64,000 nucleotides of DNA, taken from JAFEBO01 sp044221315. GTDB taxonomy: Bacteria; Planctomycetota; Phycisphaerae; Phycisphaerales; UBA1924. Below, one piece after another: positions 59,154 to 64,000 of this stretch (position 1 is its first letter; every line of letters starts with the position of its first letter). The stretch spans positions 73,653 through 137,652 of the forward strand of contig JBGAPK010000008.1 of NCBI GenBank assembly GCA_044221315.1, written 5' to 3'. Below the pieces are notes generated by a model that was not told where the DNA came from, did no database searches, and saw only the letters and a list, made by a program, of their open reading frames with translations. The position numbers and the translations under genes were made by a program.

Positions 59154-60830
59154 ATGGCACGCCCGCAACCCCTCACACTCTGGTCCTCGGTCTTCGGCGA
59201 ATTGTTCCGCAACCTCGCCCTTTCGGCGGCGGTGCTGGTGAGCGTGATCGCGTTTGCCGCGACGATCAAGCCGCTGGCGGACGGGCGCCTCGCACCGTTC
59301 GACGCCATCAAGTTCATGCTGCTCGCCGTCCCGCCGATGCTGGCGTACGCGTTGCCCTTCGCGGGTTGCTTTGCGAGCACGCTGGTCTATCACCGTTTGA
59401 GCGCGGACAATGAATTCGCCGCCGCGGCTTCCGGCGGCGTGAGCCACCGGTCGCTGCTGGTGCCCGCCGCGGCGATCGGTGTGGTGCTGTTCGCCGGGAT
59501 GATGCTGCTGAACGAGCAGATCATCCCGCGGTTTCTCGGCACGATGCAGACGATGATCACGCAGGACCTGGCAAAGATTCTCGCCGGGAGCATCAACCGC
59601 GGACAGAGCGTCGAATTGCGCAAGATGATCGTCTTCGCCGACCGCGCGCAGCCGGTGGATCTCGAGCCCGGCTCGGAGGCGACGACCGCGCTTGTGCTCG
59701 CCCGACCGGCGGTGCTGGAGCGCGACGAAGCGGGAAACATCGTGAGCGAGGGGACGGCCAGCCGGGCCACGCTCTGGCTCTTCCCCGAGCCGATCCGGGC
59801 CGATTCGGGACCGACGACTCGCGTCGCAATGCGTCTCGAGGATTTCACAAGCAAGGACGTGAAGACGGGACTGGTCACCGGGCGGACGCTCCCGGTCTCG
59901 ATCACCATGCCATCCTCGCTCTCCGATGATCCGAAGTTCCTGCGATCGGACGAGCTGCGCGATCTGCGTCGGCGCCCGGAGCGGATGGGCTGGATCGACC
60001 AGCGCCGGCGCCGCCTGGCGGGCGAACTTGCGCTCAACCGCGCCGTGGCGGACATGGCGAGATCGCTCGCCTCTGTCGGTTCGTTTACGCTGACCGACAG
60101 CGCAGCTCGCCAGGTCGTCGTGCGTGGAGTTGATATCAGGCCCGGCAACGGCCGCTCGTGGACCGTTCAGCCCGGCCCTTCGGGGCTTGTCGAGGTTGAC
60201 CTGCTCCGACAGGAGGGCGTGGGGTTGTCCAAATCCGGCGGCGTTCGCCACCTCGCCCGTTCCGTCTTCCTGACGCCCGACAACAGCGAGGATCGGCCGG
60301 CAGGCGAGCTTGTACTGCGGCTCGAAATGCGCGACGTTGCGTCTTCGCCCCTCGGCGATGCCGGCCAGACCGAAGCGACCAAGCGAGACCGCGTCTCGTT
60401 CACCAATCTTTTCGCCCCCAAGGCTCAACTCGTGGCGCTGACAAAGCTCGGGTCGTTCGAGTTGCTGAAGGAGAGCGAGTCTTCCGCGAACGACCAGTAC
60501 GTGCTGCAGGAGAGCAACGCGCTCACGAGAGAGATCGGCCAACTGATGCGCGAGGTGACGAGCAAGCAGAACGAGCGGGTCGCAATGGCGCTCAGCTGCC
60601 TGGTGATGCTGCTGACGGGCGCTGTGACCGCCCTGCGGTTCAGCCGCAGCCTCCCGCTCACCGTCTATTTGTGGAGCTTCTTTCCCGCGCTGGTGTGCGT
60701 GATCACGATCAGCGGCGGGCAGCAGATGACGCACGGCCAGGGCTGGCCGGGTCTGGTGCTTCTCTGGGCGGGCGTGGCCGCGCTGGGCGCGTACACGTTC
60801 TGGACGTATCTTGCGGTGCGCAAGCACTGA
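59154..60830 (+). CDS. LptF/LptG-family permease (YjgP/YjgQ)
   Basis: 558 residues, longer than E. coli LptF (about 366). The N-terminal helices (LALSAAVLVSVIAFAATIK, FMLLAVPPMLAYALPFAGCFAS, RSLLVPAAAIGVVLFAGMMLL) and three C-terminal ones (MALSCLVMLLTGAVTALRF, LTVYLWSFFPALVCVITISGG, GLVLLWAGVAALGAYTFW) are typical of the family. The periplasmic beta-jellyroll-like domain is enlarged. The family moves LPS from the inner membrane to the LptC/A bridge with the LptB ATPase. A second family member at 63367 suggests an LptF/LptG pair. Which is F and which is G is not decidable by eye. It is preceded by gatB by 12 bases. Confidence 0.87.
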   Translation: MARPQPLTLWSSVFGELFRNLALSAAVLVSVIAFAATIKPLADGRLAPFDAIKFMLLAVPPMLAYALPFAGCFASTLVYHRLSADNEFAAAASGGVSHRSLLVPAAAIGVVLFAGMMLLNEQIIPRFLGTMQTMITQDLAKILAGSINRGQSVELRKMIVFADRAQPVDLEPGSEATTALVLARPAVLERDEAGNIVSEGTASRATLWLFPEPIRADSGPTTRVAMRLEDFTSKDVKTGLVTGRTLPVSITMPSSLSDDPKFLRSDELRDLRRRPERMGWIDQRRRRLAGELALNRAVADMARSLASVGSFTLTDSAARQVVVRGVDIRPGNGRSWTVQPGPSGLVEVDLLRQEGVGLSKSGGVRHLARSVFLTPDNSEDRPAGELVLRLEMRDVASSPLGDAGQTEATKRDRVSFTNLFAPKAQLVALTKLGSFELLKESESSANDQYVLQESNALTREIGQLMREVTSKQNERVAMALSCLVMLLTGAVTALRFSRSLPLTVYLWSFFPALVCVITISGGQQMTHGQGWPGLVLLWAGVAALGAYTFWTYLAVRKH

Positions 60831-60838
60831 GGACCGGA

Positions 60839-60862
60839 AGTGGCAAGACGGCAGAGTGGCAA
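60839..60862. repeat. 8-bp repeat AGTGGCAA/GACGGCAG (3 units)
   Basis: Units AGTGGCAA, GACGGCAG, AGTGGCAA in the 59-base spacer after the permease gene. They are related to the AGAGCGGC/GCAAAGCG arrays near 20660 and at 1830-1861. Confidence 0.6.
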
Positions 60863-60889
60863 CGCCCCCGCCCCTCATACTCTTGGGCG

Positions 60890-62584
60890 ATGAGCGATCC
60901 GTGGACGGACGCAAGCCCAACCTGGCGATCCTGCCTGTCGCGTCACGCGATCCTGCTTGTTGCGCTCGTCACTCTCGCTCGCCTCTTGTACATCGCGTAC
61001 CTTTGTCCGTACGACCTGATTGAGGATGAGGCGCAGTACTGGGTCTGGAGCCTTCGCCCGGACTGGTCCTACTACTCGAAAGGGCCGGGGATCGCGTGGT
61101 CGATCTGGCTCTCGACGCACCTGCTCGGAGTCAGCGAGTGGGGTGTAAGGGCGTTGGCGCCAGTCTACTCCGCGGTCGCAGCGCTGGCCGTAGGGGGGCT
61201 GGCGGCGGACGCGCTTCGAAACCGGCGTGCCGCGGTTTTCGGCAGCGCCGTTTTCCTTCTCATCCCGCTGTTCACTCTCAACGGCACTTTTCTGATGACG
61301 ATCGACGGTCCGCTGCTCGCGTTCTGGGCGGCGGCGTGCTGGGCCGGGTTCAGGGCGCTCTATCGGTCCTCCGGCTCCGCGTGGATTGTGCTGGGCGTGA
61401 TGCTGGGCGTCGGTTTCCTTTTCAAGTACACCATGCTCCTCCTGATCCCCGGCCTGGCCATTGGCGCGTGGATCGATCGCCGGAGTCTGTCGGCCGTTCG
61501 TCCGGTGGCGCGCTGGCTGGCGCTCGGGCTGGTGTTCGTGGTGCTCGGGCTGATCCCTGTAGTCGCGTGGAACGATCTGCACGGCTGGCCGACCGTCAAG
61601 CACTTCATCGGGCACGCAAAGTTGCCCGGTGGAGATCAGGGCTCTTCCCAGCCAAGCCCCTCGTACTCACCGAAGTGGACTTTCGAATTCATCGGGATCC
61701 AAGCCGGCGCTGTCGGGCCGGCTCTCGTGCTGATGTGGTGGGGCTTTCGGAGAATGGCCAGCAGCGCGGCACGATCCGGAGCCGTCTTCCTGCTCTGGGC
61801 CGGCCTGCCCACACTTCTTTTCTACTTGCTCGCCACCTTCTTCACCAGCGTCGAGGGAAACTGGCCCATGGCCGGCTTTGTCTCTCTCGCGGCCCTCGGC
61901 GGCATCGGGGCCATGCTTGGGATGGACGAATGGCGGGCCCGCGTGGCGCGCTGGCGGGCGATTCCGGCCGCGGAGCGCCCACGCGAAGGGCTCCTGCTGA
62001 AGCGTCCGGAGTCGATCGCGCAGGTCGCGTGGCACGCGACCCTCGTGTACGGCATTCTCGCCACACTCCTGCTGCTCCGCATCGACTGGATCGCGAGAAT
62101 CCCGCCTCTGGGCTCGGAATACTTCGCCCGCCACAAAGTCCCCATCCTCGGAGTTCCCGTCGAAACGCACCGGCTCATAGGGGCTCGAACGCTCGCCCGC
62201 GGCATCGAGCGTCTCTCGAAGGAGTACGCCACCGTCGAATCCGGGCCGCCCCTGCTGATTTCGTACCATTACGGCGTGGCGGCCCAACTCACCTTCTATC
62301 TCCGCAATCACCCGATGGTCCTCGTCGCCGGCAGCCGCCTCGGGTATCGGCGCACTCAGTGGGACCTCTGGCCCGACTTGTCTCTGTCGAACCCGGCGCT
62401 CCGGGGCAAGAACGCGATCCTGATCGGCGGAGAAGCGGATCAATGGCGTCCGCTCTTTGAGGGGCTCGTCGAACTCAAGGCGATCCCCGAAGACCCGCGT
62501 CAGGCGCGGTACACGCGGATCGGCGAGCACTTCAGAGGCGTGCCCGGCGATTCTTCCACGCCCGGCGCACCGGGGGCACCATGA
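60890..62584 (+). CDS. Glycosyltransferase family 39/ArnT-like membrane transferase
   Basis: 564 residues with about 10 predicted helices. The first periplasmic loop carries the catalytic acid motif LIEDEAQYWVWSLRPDWSYYSKGPG, as in PMT/ArnT proteins (Asp/Glu in DEAQYW). KGPGIAWSIWLSTHLLGVSEWGVRA follows. GT39/GT83 enzymes transfer a sugar from a polyprenyl-phosphate donor to lipid A, proteins or glycans. The C-terminal soluble part of about 150 residues includes EYFARHKVPILGVPVETHR. The start codon overlaps nothing, and its stop overlaps the PAP2 gene start (ATGA). Together with LptF/G-type permeases and a PAP2 phosphatase, lipid A or O-glycan modification is plausible. Confidence 0.87.
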   Translation: MSDPWTDASPTWRSCLSRHAILLVALVTLARLLYIAYLCPYDLIEDEAQYWVWSLRPDWSYYSKGPGIAWSIWLSTHLLGVSEWGVRALAPVYSAVAALAVGGLAADALRNRRAAVFGSAVFLLIPLFTLNGTFLMTIDGPLLAFWAAACWAGFRALYRSSGSAWIVLGVMLGVGFLFKYTMLLLIPGLAIGAWIDRRSLSAVRPVARWLALGLVFVVLGLIPVVAWNDLHGWPTVKHFIGHAKLPGGDQGSSQPSPSYSPKWTFEFIGIQAGAVGPALVLMWWGFRRMASSAARSGAVFLLWAGLPTLLFYLLATFFTSVEGNWPMAGFVSLAALGGIGAMLGMDEWRARVARWRAIPAAERPREGLLLKRPESIAQVAWHATLVYGILATLLLLRIDWIARIPPLGSEYFARHKVPILGVPVETHRLIGARTLARGIERLSKEYATVESGPPLLISYHYGVAAQLTFYLRNHPMVLVAGSRLGYRRTQWDLWPDLSLSNPALRGKNAILIGGEADQWRPLFEGLVELKAIPEDPRQARYTRIGEHFRGVPGDSSTPGAPGAP

Positions 62585-63288
62585 GCGCTTCGCGCCCGAT
62601 CCGCCAGGATTACTTCTTTGATTCCGAACGCAAAGGGCGAGCGCGCGCACGCCTCGCGTTTGTTGCGATCGCGCTCTTCGGCATGATCGTCCTGCATTTT
62701 CTCGATCGAGCGCTCTTCGACGCGACCTATGCCGGCCCCGGCAAGCTCGGAGAGGTCGAATCGAAGGCGTGGTATCAGATCCTGCGCCAGGCGGGCGACG
62801 TGCGGACGTGGTTCATCGCCGCGCTCGCGATCGGTGCGCATGCGTTCTGGCGCGCGTTCGGTGGAAACGCCCCGCGCATCCGGCTCGGGGGTGTGATCGG
62901 AATCGCGGTCGCCCCCGTGGTGAGCGGCGTTCTCGCCGAGGCCGTTCGGGCGATCCTCGCGCGTCAGCGCCCGCTCGCCGATCCCTCCGGCCCGTACGAA
63001 CACCACGTTTGGCAGGGGCTTTTCAGCGGCATCTACAACGGCGAGAAGTGGTTCGTCCTGGGGAATCTCGGGCTGCCCAGCAGTCACGCGGCGGTCGCGA
63101 TGGCCGCGGCGGTCGCCTGCGCCAGGGCGTTTCCGGGGAGCGGGTGGATTCTCATTCCGGTCGCGATCGGTTGCGGTTGGACTCGGATGCTCTCCGGCAG
63201 GCATTTCGCGACCGACGTTTTTCTCGGGTGGGTGATCGGCTGGATTGTCGGGGCGGTCGTGGCGGGAATGCTGAAGCGGGTGCGATGA
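62581..63288 (+). CDS. PAP2-superfamily phosphatase (lipid phosphatase-like)
   Basis: 235 residues, about six helices. The PAP2 tripartite motif is present: RAILARQRP (first, with Arg in place of the usual Lys), GLPSSHAAVA (PSxH, second) and TRMLSGRHFATDVF (Rx5H with Asp, third). The active site would face the periplasm. Members include lipid A 1- or 4'-phosphatases (LpxE/LpxF) and undecaprenyl pyrophosphate phosphatases. Overlap with the GT39 gene (ATGA) and neighbouring LptF/G-type genes favours a lipid A or polyprenyl carrier role. The first motif variant should be noted when assigning activity. Confidence 0.87.
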   Translation: MSASRPIRQDYFFDSERKGRARARLAFVAIALFGMIVLHFLDRALFDATYAGPGKLGEVESKAWYQILRQAGDVRTWFIAALAIGAHAFWRAFGGNAPRIRLGGVIGIAVAPVVSGVLAEAVRAILARQRPLADPSGPYEHHVWQGLFSGIYNGEKWFVLGNLGLPSSHAAVAMAAAVACARAFPGSGWILIPVAIGCGWTRMLSGRHFATDVFLGWVIGWIVGAVVAGMLKRVR

Positions 63289-63366
63289 CCGATCGCCAAG
63301 AATGCGCTCCCCGGTCCACAATCGCTCGCGGGCCGAGGCGGGCGTCCCGGATTCGTCTGCAAAGCC

Positions 63367-64000
63367 GTGAAAACCCTCGACCGTTACATCGCCCGGCAGT
63401 ACCTGATCAACATCATCGCGCTCGTGGTGATCCTGTTCAGCTTCATCGTGGCGATCGATCTGTCGCTGAATTTCGACAAGTTCATGGCTCTGGCGGAGAA
63501 ACGCGGGATGACGCCGCAGGGCGATCCGTCGGCCGCGCGGAAGATCCTGCTGACGATCTTTCTGGTGTTTGACTACTGGTGGCCCAAGCTCATTCAGCTG
63601 TTCAACTACATGATCGGGCTGATCATCATCGGGGCGATGGGGTTCACCTGTTCGCAGATGGTGCGCCACCGGGAGTTTGTCGCCGTCGTGGCGGGGGGCG
63701 TGAGCCTGCACCGGATCATGCGCCCCATCATCCTGGTCGCCCTCCTGATGACCGCGATCCAGGCCGCGAACTTCGAGTTTCTGATCCCGCGGATCGCGGA
63801 CCTGATCCAGCGCGACCGCGAGCAGGCCAGCCAGCGCCGGCTGGACGCGATCCCGGTGAAACTGGTTCCCGACGGGCAGCGCCGGCTTTTCTACGCGAGG
63901 GCGTTCGATGCCGACAAGGGCGTGATGCAGGACGTGATCATTCTCGAGCGGTCGCCCGCGGGCCCGGCGGTGCGATCGATCTCGGCTCGCCGCGCTGTCT
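63367..64000 (+). CDS. LptF/LptG-family permease, second copy, partial (C-terminus outside window)
   Basis: 211 codons are open from GTG at 63367 to the window edge. The start MKTLDRYIARQYL followed by NIIALVVILFSFIVAIDLSL fits the LptF/LptG N-terminus, with later helices GLIIIGAMGFTCSQMV and RPIILVALLMTAIQA, and the conserved NFEFLIPRIADLIQRDRE stretch before the periplasmic domain. It lies 78 bases after the PAP2 gene in the same direction. With the gene at 59154-60830 it probably forms the LptF/LptG heterodimer. Confidence 0.85.
   Translation, partial: MKTLDRYIARQYLINIIALVVILFSFIVAIDLSLNFDKFMALAEKRGMTPQGDPSAARKILLTIFLVFDYWWPKLIQLFNYMIGLIIIGAMGFTCSQMVRHREFVAVVAGGVSLHRIMRPIILVALLMTAIQAANFEFLIPRIADLIQRDREQASQRRLDAIPVKLVPDGQRRLFYARAFDADKGVMQDVIILERSPAGPAVRSISARRAV

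Noticed and set aside
57498..60920. A 1140-codon open frame on the minus strand
   Set aside because: It is antisense to gatB and the LptF-type gene, both of which have clear family motifs. Its product is an Arg/His/Gly-rich sequence with no motif, a known side effect of high-GC coding DNA.

Overview
The window is a high-GC bacterial chromosome segment that most likely comes from the Planctomycetota, probably class Phycisphaerae. This rests on five secreted proteins ending in the same cysteine-containing double dockerin-like module, one PEP-CTERM protein, two planctomycete-style pseudopilins, DUF2950/DUF3300 proteins and the futalosine-pathway gene mqnA. I found no rRNA, tRNA or CRISPR array. 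Start codons were moved to internal ATG/GTG codons wherever a signal peptide, conserved N-terminus or Shine-Dalgarno sequence supports this.

Region by region. 1-4.2 kb (minus strand): phage or gene-transfer-agent-like head module (portal, scaffold-like, SU10-type capsid, partial next gene) whose spacers hold 7-8 bp tandem repeats and a long duplicated repeat; no terminase lies upstream of the portal. 4.2-11 kb: hypothetical genes, a LuxR-type regulator, an ammonium transporter translationally coupled to an unusual PII protein, a cyclodeaminase-like protein and a 105-residue protein with no acidic residue. 11.2-18 kb: class II DAHP synthase, PilZ protein, WaaE-like glycosyltransferase divergent from a WaaP-like kinase, orphan beta-class DNA methyltransferase, CheY-like regulator and a cysteine-free FmdB-like protein. 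18.2-26.2 kb: DUF2950/DUF3300 pair, REP-associated transposase between inverted palindromic repeats, chorismate synthase, pseudopilin, MFS transporter, and two copies of a 77-78 bp inverted repeat each abutting a stop codon.

26.2-34.4 kb: minus-strand block of secreted proteins (DUF642-like, FG-GAP beta-propeller, DNRLRE-like, PEP-CTERM, glucose/sorbosone dehydrogenase), three with the dockerin-like tail. 34.7-42.4 kb: compact predicted operon ppk2 - phosphoketolase - LOG protein - GH63-like glucosidase - DUF4239 protein, suggesting coupling of sugar release, acetyl-phosphate formation and polyphosphate metabolism. 42.5-50 kb: LamG-like dockerin protein, HAD phosphatase, a Sua5-LMW phosphatase fusion overlapping rpiB, second pseudopilin, trypsin-like lipoprotein. 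50-64 kb: ComEC with a degenerate metallo-beta-lactamase domain, HAF-repeat dockerin protein, NeuD/PglD-like acyltransferase, mqnA followed by a multi-HTH sigma-like protein, gatB, and an envelope cluster of two LptF/LptG-type permeases flanking a GT39/ArnT-like transferase and a PAP2 phosphatase.

The clearest physiological themes are a Gram-negative LPS-type envelope (WaaE-like, WaaP-like, LptF/G, ArnT-like, PAP2), the shikimate-to-menaquinone route (DAHP synthase, AroC, MqnA), nitrogen uptake, and a secretome carrying a shared C-terminal tag.
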